The notes under the pieces are model-generated. The model saw only the letters and a list, made by a program, of their open reading frames with translations, did no database searches and had not been told where the DNA came from. DNA of 64,000 bases from Steinernema hermaphroditum (taxonomy: Eukaryota; Nematoda; Chromadorea; Rhabditida; Steinernematidae). Below are positions 45,559 through 57,165 of this stretch, one piece after another (within the stretch, counting starts at the first letter, position 1; every line of letters starts with the position of its first letter). Position numbers and translations under genes: made by a program. The stretch is from positions 124,001 to 188,000 of the forward strand of contig CM059625.1 in assembly GCA_030435675.1 (NCBI GenBank), in the 5' to 3' direction.

Positions 45559-47317
45559 ATGTACAGCACAATGCTGTCATTTACTATTGTTCTTTTCGCG
45601 GGTTTCTCAACGGTTTCCGCAAGCTACGGAGAACTGTTTCAACAGGTGATCGGTGCTTTGGGCTTAATGGTTTGATTGTGGTTTGTTTCAGTTTAATAGT
45701 TCAACCTTTGAGCTTATGAGATTCTTAACGCACGGGCCTGGAAAAGGAGTTGCTTACAATTGGTTAGCAGCACTTGTTGATGATTTCGGGTCACGTCAAG
45801 TTGGATCCGAAAATCTCGAAAAGTAGGCTTGTCTTCAAAAGCATGTGCGCCTACTGTGCTTTTGCAGAGCGATTGACTTTACTGTAAGTAGACTTAAATC
45901 TGAAGGATTCCATAATGTACACACCCAAACAGTACCGAACTTACCGCATTGGCGAAGGGGAGACGACAGTGTTACCCTAATCGGTGGTTAATATACTCGC
46001 TTTTATAATAACAGATGGCTTTGTTCGCAGAACCCCGGCGACACAGATTTAATATTCTCGCTATTGACGGTTCTCCCCCCGGAGACGTAACTGGAGAAGC
46101 TGTAGTGGTCAATAGTTTTGCTGAAATTGCAGTGAGTATTTCGTTTCATTTCCTCATTTTGTTCAAAATTTTGTTCTCCAGAACTATAACATCTCTGGTA
46201 AGATTGTTGTGATAGTGGAGAAATGGAGTGGATATGGAATAACAGCAAAATATCGACGAGCGGCAAATAAGGAGGTCGTTAAAGGAGCTCTCGGGATTTT
46301 AGTAAAATCAGTCACTCCCTTTTCCATTGGTTTGCCGCACACAGGAAGTGGATCTCGCGGATCTTCACTTCCATCAGCTTGTATGACAATCGAAGAAGCC
46401 GAAATGTTAGAAAGGATGTTTAAGCGAGGGCGGAAAATTGTCATTCGGATGCACATAACATCGCGAGATGTTGGAAAAGTGTCTTCGAGAAATACTGTCT
46501 TTGAGATCACAGGTCTGAACTCAAATTGTCCTGCCATCATTTCCAATATTTCTCGTGACTTTAGGAAGTACTTACCCTTCAGAAATCGTTCTCCTTTCCG
46601 CACACATGGACAGTTGGGACGTTGGTCAAGGAGCTATCGATGATGGGGGCGGAATGGCCGTTGCTTGGCATGCTCTCAATGTCATTAAACATTTGGCGGA
46701 ACGCGACCGGCGATTTCGGCCTAAGCGGTGAGTTACCGCATGGAAAATCAGTGAACTCTTTCTTGCAGAACTTTACGAGCGGTTTTCTGGACGGCCGAAG
46801 AGCAGGGTTACTTTGGTTCCAAGATATACTACAACAACGGTTCAACAAAAGGTGCCGAAAAATTCTTTTTCGTCTCCGAGTCCGACCAAGGAGCATTCAG
46901 GCCTTCAAACTGGAATTCAGTTTTGCGTTTTCAAGGAAACGAATTTCAGGTTGTTTCTTCGCTTTAGTCTCTCTTGACATAATAACGGGCATTGCAGATG
47001 AAAAAGCTCGACGAAATTGTTAAAATTATTAATAACTACGGTATACCTCTCTCGGTTTTAGAAAGTACGGACCAGGTGTGCCGAAGGAACTCCAATTTAA
47101 ACGTAACTGTGCGATTTAGGGCGATATTGGCTTCTGGGCGAAAGAAGGCGTTCCGTCCGTAAGCTACGAACCCGATAAGGGTGCTAACTACTATTTCTAT
47201 TTTCACCATACGGAAGCGGACTACATGACAATTTTTAATGATGGCGACCTCGAATATACCACGGCAATTTTTGCTGCTCTTGCTCACATTATCGGTAATA
47301 TGGATGACTGGAATTGA
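45559..47317 (+). CDS. CPQ: Carboxypeptidase Q / plasma glutamate carboxypeptidase (M28 peptidase)
   Basis: Nine exons: 45559-45645, 45692-45822, 45868-45983, 46031-46131, 46182-46512, 46565-46727, 46769-46949, 46998-47075 and 47120-47317, giving 461 residues (human CPQ 472). An N-terminal signal peptide (MLSFTIVLFAGFSTVSA) is followed by ALVDDFGSRQVGSENLEKAI and VPNLPHWRRGDDS. The co-catalytic zinc site is intact: SAHMDSWDVGQGAIDDGGG (His, Asp), FWTAEEQG (catalytic and metal Glu), VSESDQGAF (Asp) and YFHHTEADYM (His). A PA-type insert with GKIVVIVEKW lies between. The family cleaves dipeptides in lysosomes or after secretion. In exon 4 the acceptor at 46030 is used; the AACAG 15 bp upstream would give a stop. 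Confidence 0.95.
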
Positions 47318-48623
47318 AGAGCTAATAATACTATAACATTAAATTCGGTGTAGTAGTAACAACGTAACGAACTAGTCCATCGATCAGCAGATTGAAAGGA
47401 GCAAATAAGCTATGTTCAGTATTTTTAGCCAATTAGGAATACTGGATACCTGTAAGCTACGTATTTTACTCATTCGACCATAAAAATATGGCGTGGGCAC
47501 ATTGTCAAAAGAGACCACGTATCAAACACAAATGGCCGCTAATTTTCGCATTGTTTTTGTGGGCGATCTGGTGTCGCTGGCCAACGATTGTCACTCATTG
47601 AGTAAGTCTAATTAGGATCACTCATTCGGGCGGTCCGTTTTCTCAGTATCTTCCACCAGCGATCGCCACTCGACTGTCGTCTCGTCGCCTTTTCACTCGG
47701 TGTGTCCTCTTGTTGATGTGTTACTCATGCTGGCTGGATTGCGACCAAGCAGCGAAATCAAATGAGTTTAAGGTGTGCTTCCAGTGTCTCTGGGTGGCAA
47801 TGACTGCTGGTTGGCTTGTGTTGAACGTCGGTTGCTACGCACTGCGTGATGCCAATTTGTATTTCATTCTTCCCTTTTTCCGGTCTAGCTTGTCGATTTT
47901 CTCATGCTCGTCGTTCTCGTTGGTAGTCGTAGCGATTTTGAGAAGCACTTAGCGCAAAGAGATATACCTGAGAGTTGGGAGCGGTCGTTAATCGACATCC
48001 TTGTTTCGAAGCACATTATGAAGAAGCGGCAGATTTATAGTGATGAGAGCCACTGTTTATAACACAATCGCAAAGATCGCACATCATTCTTGGACCATTT
48101 GCAATTGCCCGTCTCCCAAGCCCATTGCGTTCACCATGTCGATTACTTTGAGCATGGATAGTTGCTTTGTTTTTCGCTCTCGTTAGATTACATTTGAATG
48201 TTGCGTGGCGCAAAGTCTGTATTTGATTCGTAACTATTTGTAAAAAATCACTCGACCTAAATTTTAACGCTTTGTAAGACGATCCAATAATTCTGTTGTC
48301 TGCTGTTGTGCTCGTTGTGCCCTTTCAAATGGCTTATATAATATGGCCTTACTTACTGGCGAAAGGTGTTATATTATCGTAAGCGTTAGGTGTAGATGTT
48401 GATTGGAGCAGCACTACAGTTCGCGCACCTCACATATGTAGCACAATATTATATCATCAAGTGTAGGCAACTACAGTTCTGCAACATTCCGCGATCGCGC
48501 GAGTTTCGCTCGATTTAGCTCAACCATTGCTGAACGACGTTCACATTGGTTCTGACTATCTATTGCGTCAATATAGCTGTACACTAGTGAGTTTTCAGCT
48601 TGCGGTCTCATGCATAATGCGTT
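47318..48623. other. Intergenic stretch, nothing recognised
   Basis: About 1.3 kb with no supported gene. The frame 47710-47952 is Cys-rich, but has no signal peptide cleavage context or splice partner. A TTTTCAG acceptor at 48593-48599 belongs to the next gene. Confidence 0.4.
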
Positions 48624-49331
48624 ATGACGTCACAAAAGAATGGCATACAACTAGAGAGCTTACATACCGTATTTGTAATTGTTTATTTACAAGAAGTGGC
48701 CTGGATATTTACACCGCTTATAATCAGCTTCAATGTATTTGTTCATGCCTTCATCCAATCGATGGACCCAGGTAGGCATGGCTTGGAATAGCTTTCATTA
48801 TAATGTTTTGTTTCAGTAAGCAGGTGGGGTAGCCTTGGTGTCTTTCTGTTTTTCTCTATTACGGGAGCACTGATAGTCGCTTCACTTTTAATCGCACATC
48901 AAAGAGGACTTAGAAATCAGCAAATATGTTTTTTATGGCCTTATGTTTCTATTAAACTTGCTCGAATGTTTACAATACTTACTGGTAAGTGTGTCTGATG
49001 TGTGGTATGGTGCAAACAGTCTTTGGTAGAGTTGATCACTTAATGGCCAATTTCAGTCTCACTCATTATTTTAACTATATCTGATCTACGGAAAACATAT
49101 CTCCACGTAGCAGTATATTGCATTATAGAATTTCTATCCAGTGTGATTGCTGTGGAAATCGTATTCAGAACTTGGCGTATTCTTCGAACACTTCGTCGAA
49201 GAGCAGCGAACACTTCGGCGAAGAGGCTTCGATGCGATGGAAATGATTCGCCCCAAGATCTTCCAAGAGCTTTAGTAGGAGCTCCAAGCATATCTCATAC
49301 AGAATCTACGACATTATTTGTGAAGATTTGA
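48624..49331 (+). CDS. Four-helix membrane protein of unknown family
   Basis: Three exons, 48624-48771, 48817-48984 and 49057-49331, encode 196 residues. The start MTSQKNGIQLESLHT follows an in-frame stop and a spliced-leader-type acceptor (GAGTTTTCAG) 25 nt upstream. Four hydrophobic segments are visible: FVIVYLQEVAWIFTPLIISF, LGVFLFFSITGALIVASLLI, the region ARMFTILTVSLIILTI, and VYCIIEFLSSVIAVEIVF. A basic stretch (RTWRILRTLRRRAA) and a polar C-terminus (SISHTESTTLFVKI) follow. The arrangement resembles the many small tetraspan proteins of nematodes, but I cannot place it. All junctions preserve phase 1, which supports the model. Confidence 0.75.
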
Positions 49332-49465
49332 AACATGTAAGATATTGATTAAAAATTATTTCCGAACTACGCCACAGCATTGCTTAATTGACAACGTATG
49401 AGGATAACACATTTAGCGTTTTTCTTCAGTACGTAGAACACAAATTGTACGAAAGCTCTATATTT

Positions 49466-50398
49466 TCACACCTTATCAAATTTTATTTTTGGAACAATAA
49501 AATGAACTTTTTCGTTTTTTGCACAGTTTATCGAATTCATCGATTCATTCCACTGCCGAAGTATGTCGCTTTCGGAGCGGAACGCTTCAGGAGCCGACTG
49601 GGATTGAGGCATTTCGTGACTAACACTTTGAGATCGCCGATTTTGGTTGAGAAAGTAGTTTAGAGGTGGCGGCTTTAACGTGTGCTGATTACGGTGATAG
49701 TGATCGCTATTCCAGGCTGCAGAGCGTCCCAAACGTGATTCGACGTCGCTTTCGTTGCAAGGATCATCCAAATCGGAACACGTTGCGAGGAAGCGATCCA
49801 AACATAGCCAGAGACCCTGAAGTGCGTTGTAGAACGATCAAGAACCATACATTTGCTAAGCAAGTAGATATCAAATGCATTTGGCGAAACGGTTAATGGC
49901 TAGCTGCCAGATTTGAGCTTTGTTCTGATTATTAATAAAACGTGCGTAGAACAAACAAACGGCATAAACCAGTGCCTGAAATGGCAGCAACTAACAGCAA
50001 CAGAGTACGTGTCTCGGCGAGAGGTGGTATATGGGACATTCACTATAGTTTTGTCGCACTCCGTGTAAAATTGTGCCTATTTTACGCTTTAGCGATACTA
50101 GCTCCTAGGTCATACTATTCGGAAGCTCTATTAACCCTAATTATTTATAGTTAAATATATTAAGTTACGTCGTCGATAACCAGGAGATGCATGATAACAA
50201 AAAGCTTACTGAACATGGACAGCATCGTCTGCAATATTTGTGCACAGCAACCGGTACGATAATGATCATTGCAATAAGAGAAAGACAAATAATAATGGGG
50301 ACGATTACCCACAACTCAGCATAATCGGCGCGCGCTTCGCCTGACCAGGGATTACGCCAAGCCCATGGATCTCGAGGATCATTCAAGTTGACGGTCAT
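49466..50398 (-). CDS. Single-pass membrane protein with long polar tail, unknown family
   Basis: Two minus-strand exons, 50210-50398 and 49466-49816, give 179 residues. The N-terminus is polar (MTVNLNDPRDPWAWRNPWSG), followed by one membrane helix (LWVIVPIIICLSLIAMIIIV), a basic Cys-rich stop-transfer region (HKYCRRCCPC) that is a likely palmitoylation site, and a Ser/Asn/Gln-rich cytosolic tail with LKPPPLNYF, a possible WW- or SH3-binding motif, and SQSVSHEMPQSQSAP. There is no signal peptide, so the topology is probably N-out, type III. It converges on the four-helix protein gene (stops 134 bp apart). The family is not recognised. Confidence 0.68.
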
Positions 50399-53300
50399 TG
50401 CAGCCGGAATAGGTTAACATATGCAAACAATAGAGCTCTGAAATATCTTATGATACACAGTCTCCCGCGCACCGCAAATAATACGTAACACACAACGAAT
50501 TATTATTGCTCAAGTCGTGATGTGTATGCCATAAATCTATTTAAAAATCACGCTACAACTCATCTTTTGAACGCAGTTAAACAAGAATTAGAAAGGCTGC
50601 CGATAACAAAACCTGCTCGTAAATTTCATTGCAACAGTCAAGCAATCTGACTCAGGTGCTTTAAGAGGCAGTTATGATAAGGGTAAGCAAAAAGAACCCG
50701 GCGACATTGAATGGACTTTCATTGACTTTTACTCCTAAATAAATGTATTCGCCATGCATGATATTTCAGAATGTACAACAAAGAAATGTAAAGAAAAATA
50801 ACACTGTAGTCGCTGCTGCGACGCCGGTGTTGTGCTGTCTTCGAAGCGGTGAAGAGGCTAAATCTGGAAGTAGCGCAGCTGCGGGCGCAGCGGGAACCCA
50901 TCGGGTCGGCTAGCTGTCCAGACATTGAATCGACATAATACAAATTTACCATCGTCCATTAGTGACTATACACCTTATTTTTCCGGAAATTGACAAAGCT
51001 AGATAGCCAACTTCAAAACACGGAACTGCTCACGCGCGACCCTATGCCACGTTGTAGTAGTGTCACTTTTAAATGAACTAAGATTTTGTGAGCAAATACC
51101 ATAAAGACGCAGAAATGGCCTTAAAAATAACACTAACCAATTCACCTCCCTATCTTTAGCGAGCAAAGCATACGTCGTAGGCATGAGTTGTCTATTGTTA
51201 CGTGTACATTCGCAATTACTTCCACGCAGCTCCGCTCACTTCTGAATCAAGCCAGCTCTTTCTGAAAAGAGGTCGGCAGCAAGGCATGATTGATTTAATC
51301 TTTATCTTCGCGGTGGAGGTTCGCAGCTGTAAAAGCATTGAATGCAGCGTTGCGCTTCTTGTGATATTTTGTTGAAGATACCCAGATTTATAGATTGCTG
51401 ACCGGTAAATGCTATGCATGTATTAGCACGTTTAATTTAATTCATGCGAAAGTTTTCTTTTTAATTCACACACAAAGAGCAAATAAGAACTTAGTTTCAC
51501 AAATGAAGTGTTGTCACGTGACATACCTGTGTTATAGTCAGATATTTACACGTTTACAAATAAATATGTAACGGCAAAAAACTGCAGGCAACGATAGCAT
51601 GTTAGAACCGAGACACCGAAAGCAACACGGTCTATCAATACATTTTTTGACATGCACGGCAATGCATGCTAAGCGAGATTGCAAATCTCTAATGCTCCTT
51701 TCAAAGTTACACATCGCTTAATGGCGTTTCGCCGTTCCGCTAGTGAGATATAATTCATTCAGTGCACAATCAGTGGCATACTCGGCTTAAAATGGGCTGC
51801 ATCACCACTGAACTCTAGGAAGACATACAACACAATAACACGCCATAAGCTTGATGCCAGTGCTAATGAAGAATGAAAGTGCTAGGAAGAATGAAATTTG
51901 CTTATTAAGCATGCCTGATTTTCTGTCGTGGGTATGAAGTTCGAACACTACAGCTATAAGACGCAAGGCAACACTGATAACTATAAAGCTCAATTCTGTC
52001 GACAATTTTCCTGGAAATTATATGAGTTCTAAGAAAGAAACATTTAAAGGTGCCCCGCCCGGTCAACTTGGCTGAAATTTGGCACACTAGTACTACTACC
52101 CGACTGTATTGTTCTTGCAAAATACTAGTGGCCCATGGGCTTTCCAGGCATGAATTGGCAATCGCCGGTGAGAAATGAATGTGCCGTCTGTGACAAAGGA
52201 TAACATGCCTTTTTACTATGCCAAGAGTTCCAGTGGGTCGCTAACAAGATTTTTTGAAAACACGTTGAAATAGATAATTAGACGTCAAGTGGTATGCGGA
52301 GGAACACAGCATAAGCAGCTTGACAACGGAAATGTCCATTGCTACGAAGAACACTCTGCTGCGTTCAAATTTAATTAGAAGTACGTGTTGGAGACAGCGG
52401 ATTTTGTTAGTGCGGAATAGAGCAACAGAAACAATATTGATGTCATAATTGATGCCGAACAGTACTATGCTATAAGACAGCAAAGTAACTTGAAGAAAAG
52501 CGACAGCAGTGTTAAAATTGCATCATGAAATATACACAATAACTGCGTTTTAATTAATAACATGAACAAAAGCATGGTAAACAAGTTGTATGGCTAGCGC
52601 GACAAAGAGCATCGCAGTGTAAATATTTCGAGATTTGCAGGTCTTCAGGACAAAATGGATTAAATGAACGGATATGACCTCACCCATATGAAGGTGAAGA
52701 ATTCGAAACCTTCTAGATCTTCAGTTGCTATATCAAGCTAGCTTGACTTGTCGTCATTTTGACGAAATGTGTTGGTTTTATGAGTGAAAACGTCGTCAAC
52801 AGCCAGCAAGACACTATTCATACGCATGGACGTTAGTTAGCTCTGGCTTTGGTGAACGTGGTTTTGTCCGTGGCCTTCATTGAAAATTGCTGGGTTCGCT
52901 CGAAATCCTTTTCCTGATGTGCTTTTCGTGAGGAGGTCATCGAACCTGTGGCCAGCGAAAGTATTATTTTCAACCATCTAACGTAACCTCACTTTTGATG
53001 ATCACGAGTTTATGTGATAATTGCAAAGCTCACGAACGGATGAGGCCTTGTAAGCATATTGAATCTAAATTACCTCTCTATAAAACACATAACACAATAT
53101 TTCTTGAAGCTCGTGCTGCAGTGTGAACTAAACTGCATAGCTCACGAACGATCACGTTTGATGATCACGTTTGTTAGCGTTAGCGGAGATGAAACCGAAC
53201 GCCCGTGGTTTCCAATAAAAAAAGCAAATCAAATTCTGTATCTATCACATTGTGATCGAAGCGATGCATTAAACTTTCGCATTGTTGTCAAAGTAACCAG

Positions 53301-53488
53301 GCTTTAGAATATTTACCATTCGTTGTTCCAAGATCACAACATAGACCCGAATATTATTTTAATTTAATAGAGTCCAACGCGATGAGTTGTGGAAGATTGT
53401 TCTTGAGAATGAATGCGAACGTGGCCATATATTAACCGAGTTTTTATATAGCGTATTAGTAATTACAAAAATAAAATTTGCTTTGCAG
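50399..53488. other. Gene-poor stretch with a diverged repeat
   Basis: About 3.1 kb. A copy of the family A repeat lies at 52030-52230. A 12-bp motif TTGATGATCACG with GCTCACGAACG recurs around 52995-53170. The minus-strand frame 50719-50952 contains a hydrophobic segment, but no splice or start evidence. I cannot support a gene here. Confidence 0.4.
52030..52230. repeat. Second copy of the family A dispersed repeat
   Basis: ACATTTAAAGGTGCCC...GCTGAAATTTGGCAC...CTAGTGGCCCATGGG matches the order of blocks at 22029-22130. The following AATCGCCGGTGAGAAATGAA...AAAGGATAACATGCC matches 22312-22392 and the reverse complement of 22137-22196. Identity looks low, indicating age. Confidence 0.6.
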
Positions 53489-55858
53489 ATGAATGGAAGG
53501 TTGGTTCGTGGACTTTTTTTTCGCCACTTTTCTAGAAACCTACATTTGGCAAGTACCAGTGGATCTTATGATGTTATCGTTATTGGAGGAGGGCATGCCG
53601 GTTGCGAAAGTGCTGCGGCGTCCGCTAGAACCGGTGCAAGAACTCTGCTCGTAACTAGTAAGAAGGACAACATAGGCGAAATGTCTTGCAACCCGAGTTT
53701 TGGTGGAATAGGCAAAGGTATTTCGAACGATATACAGTCATTCACTCGACAGGTCATTTGCTACGAGAAGTGGATGCCCTTGACGGTGTTGTACCCAGAA
53801 TATGCGATAAATCTGCAATCACATATCAGGCACTTAATAGAGGGCAGGGTCCAGCTGTCTTAGGATTGCGAGCGCAAATTGACCGTAAAGAATTTAAGCG
53901 TCATATGAAGCAGGTATGTTTCAGTTTGTTCTCCACTGCTGCATCTTGATTTTATTTCAGGAGATCGTAAGTGGTACACCGAATTTAAGTGTGCTAGAAG
54001 GAACCGTAGAAGACTTGCACGTTGAGTCAACAGAGGATCACATGCAGCAACGTATTGGAGGAGTTTACTTGAAAGACGGAACGGTAGGTCCGTCCGTTAC
54101 TCGTACATAATTACTACGTTAAGCGAACTTTATAGGTACTTGGTGCAAAAGCTGTGGTCATCACAACGGGAACATTTTTGAACGCTGAAATATTTCAAGG
54201 AACGCAGCGATGGGCAGCTGGTCGAATTGGGGAGAGGTCATCCATTGGACTACCAAAAACGTTATGTCGCTTGGGATTCAAACTAGGTCGTCTTCGTACT
54301 GGAACGCCGCCTCGACTACTTAAGAATACAATCGATTTCTCAAAGTTTCAGTTGATGCCTCCTGATGAAAAACCGATTCCGTTCTCATATATGACCAGAC
54401 AGCTATGGTTGTCACCAGAAATGCAGGTAAATAGCGCTCAACGGCAACCGTTCAGTGATGTTTCAGCTTCCAACATACATTGGGCACACCACCAAAGAGT
54501 TAGCAGACATAGTGCGGAACAACATTCACGAAAACGAACATATTCAAAGTGAAACGCGTGGTCCACGCTACTGTCCATCCCTTGAAGCTAAAATCTTGAA
54601 GTTTACAAACACCATACATAAGGTGAATCCGGCCTGCAGTCTTATTTATAATCACGATTTTAGACGTTTCTAGAGCACGAAGGTTTGGATAGCGAATTGA
54701 TTTACCCTCAGGGCATGTCGACAACCTTCAGACCTGATATTCAGTTAGCCATAATGCGCTGCATCAAAGGTCTTGAAAAAGTGGAAATAGCACAATACGG
54801 CTATGGTGTTCAATATGATTTTGTGAATCCGCAACAGCTACATCCAACGTTGGAGACGAAATTTGTGAAAGGTTTGTACCTAGCTGGACAGATAAATGGG
54901 ACGACTGGCTACGAGGAAGCAGCCGCTCAAGGTGTGCTTGCCGGTATAAATGCCGGTGCATACGTTAGAAATGTGGAACCAATGGTGATCGGGAGATCTG
55001 ACGGTTTGTCAAACGTGCGCAGGCTGCTTTTAAGCAAATCATTTAGGTTATATTGGTGTTCTTGTGGATGATTTGACCAGCTTGGGAACAAATGAACCGT
55101 ACAGAATGTTCACGTCCCGAGCAGAGTTCCGTTTACATTTGCGGTGAGTGAAGCTATCCTGCAGTTTTGAATTAAATTCACACTTCAGTCCAGACAATGC
55201 TGATCTACGCTTGACAGAAAAGGGACGTTCTATGAACGCGGTCCACGATAAACGCTACGAACAGTTCAAGCAAATACAGAACCGTTTATACTCTGCAATG
55301 CAAGCATTAAGAACAATAGAACTATCCGTTGTAAAATGGCAAAAAGTCATTCCAACTTTTCAAAGAAAAGAATCAGGAAAAGGTATGCAATCCAGAAAAT
55401 CAACGACTTTTTCTTTAACGTTGCTTTCAGTTCTGTCTGCTTTCGATCTGCTGTACAGACATGACATTAAGCTAAGGGACATAGCTAAAGTTTTTCCCAA
55501 GGAACTGAATGTGTTCGCTGACGATGAGCTACTAGAGCAACGGCTACATGTTGAAGGAAGGTACGCTAAGCAACATAAGCGTCTGTTAGCAAAAATGGAC
55601 GAGATTCAACGTGAATCATCGACAATGATTCCTAATGAAATCGATTACACAAAGATGATTGGATTAAGCTTTGAGTGCCGGGAGAAATTTGAAGCATGGC
55701 GGCCACAAAATCTTGCTGCAGCTTCAAGGTTGCCTTCTCGGCTTGAAGGTGCATTGAATTTCATTAAATTTAGAATTCCGGGCGTGACTCCTGAAGGATT
55801 GGCGACTCTCTTGCGGTATCTTCGGAAGGGCGAATCCGCAGCGTGTTCAAGTTTGTGA
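53489..55858 (+). CDS. mtcu-2: MTO1/MnmG mitochondrial tRNA-modifying flavoprotein
   Basis: Nine exons: 53489-53717, 53753-53913, 53961-54083, 54136-54426, 54467-54622, 54664-55003, 55047-55143, 55189-55382 and 55431-55858, giving 672 residues. The Ser/Arg-rich start ([13 protein letters not shown]) fits a mitochondrial presequence. FAD-binding and family motifs: [80 protein letters not shown], and the second FAD motif [17 protein letters not shown]. With its GTPase partner (MSS1/GTPBP3) the protein makes the tau-m5U/cmnm5U34 modification in mitochondrial tRNA. The ATG follows directly on a TTTGCAG acceptor. The 48-bp intron 55383-55430 is in frame without a stop, so retained forms would be translatable. 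Poly(A) signal at 55917. Confidence 0.95.
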
Positions 55859-55916
55859 TTTAGTATTCGATTCTCGCTATTATTTTGTTTTTTTTTTGTT
55901 ATGGCTCACGCTATTT

Positions 55917-55922
55917 AATAAA
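55917..55922 (+). terminator. Polyadenylation signal of MTO1
   Basis: AATAAA lies 59 nt after the stop codon, in T-rich sequence, and about 190 nt before the probable trans-splice acceptor of the PACRG gene. The two genes could be an operon, but the spacing is loose. Confidence 0.6.
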
Positions 55923-56115
55923 TGTGTTTAGTAACAAACGGCTCTTGGAATGAACGCGCCCTGTTAGTTCCTGTTAGTTAAGCGCAGATTATTGCAAAGC
56001 ATTAAGGCTTGTAAGCAACGTGACACTCTGTGTGCGGCAGAATCGATTATTCCCGTGCATGCGCATATGAGCATGCGCCAGTGCGGCAACCTTATGTGCT
56101 GACAGTTGTTGACCA

Positions 56116-57165
56116 ATGCCCCGTCGAGAGTGCCAGAATCACGAACCGTCACTTCGACGTGTCACCTTCCGATCTGCGTCACCGAAACCGCCGGGTCGTA
56201 ATTTCGTCGTTGAAAATCGAACTACTATAAGGCACAAGACTCCGTCAACTACCATACGGGACGTACGCATTTCCGCAACTTAACTGTCCCGTAGGGTGAA
56301 CGAATTGTTTAGGTGCCTCCTTTCTCAGTACAAACGCGTCAAAAAAACACGAAGGCCGAGGGTCTTCCGCGTTCTCGATCTCAGTCCGTTGATCAAAAGG
56401 TAACTTCTCCGTGTTAAATACGTGTAGACGCGTTGAATTCATAATCAGCGATGACTTAGAAACACAGTGTTTCTTTGGCGTTATCTTGGATTTCTGTTTC
56501 AGACGACCAGCGACTATAAGAACTTTAAGAGCTACTATGAGAACGGGATGCTACCAATACGTATTTCATATCGCTCAAAGGCGGAAACTATTTGGACAGG
56601 TAATCCCGCTGAATTCACTAGCGAACAACTCACCAAAATTATAAAAATGCTGGTAGTGGGGCTGCCCCTCACAGAACCACCTTATCGTATGATTGCATAC
56701 AATGCATTTAACTATCTTCTTAACATGCCTGTTGATCCCGAAATCCTGCTCGACACTATGAGTGACATTGTAGGTTGGATCTGTGTTTTCCAGTATAAGG
56801 TCAATACAGGTGACTGCTCTCCGCAAGTGTTTGGAGTCAACCGATGACAGCAAAAAACACGAAGGAATCGATCTAACCATGAAACTCACCAAGATCCCTC
56901 CATGTGCTTTCGCACTGGTCGGCTACTATCGACGTCTCTTGCCTCCACTACGTATGTCCCATAGCACAAATATTTCCTTTACCAATTTTTTTTTCAAGGA
57001 AAAATGAGATACGGCGGCTTTAACGGATTTTTACCACCATCCAATGGCAATCTTGATTATTCTATCGACCTGCTACTGAAGACCCTGGAGGAGACGGGGG
57101 GACCACACGCTTTCATCAACATCAAATATGTGCTGCCTACCTATCAGTCTCAAACGAAGTCGTGA
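56116..57165 (+). CDS. pcrg-1: PACRG (parkin co-regulated gene) homologue, axonemal protein
   Basis: Exons 56116-56262, 56503-56769, 56810-56951 and 56999-57165 give 240 residues. The family core is clear: SDYKNFKSYYENGMLPIRI, TEPPYRMIAYNAFNYLL, KCLESTDDSKKHEGIDL, ALVGYYRRLLPPLRKM, and the C-terminal signature GGPHAFINIKYVLPTYQS. PACRG binds the inner junction of doublet microtubules in cilia; in C. elegans it acts in ciliated sensory neurons. Exon 1 (MPRRECQNHEPSLRRVTF...) is basic, phase-compatible and preceded by a CTGACAG acceptor, but it has no family match and is the least certain part. The second intron is 40 bp. Confidence 0.88.
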
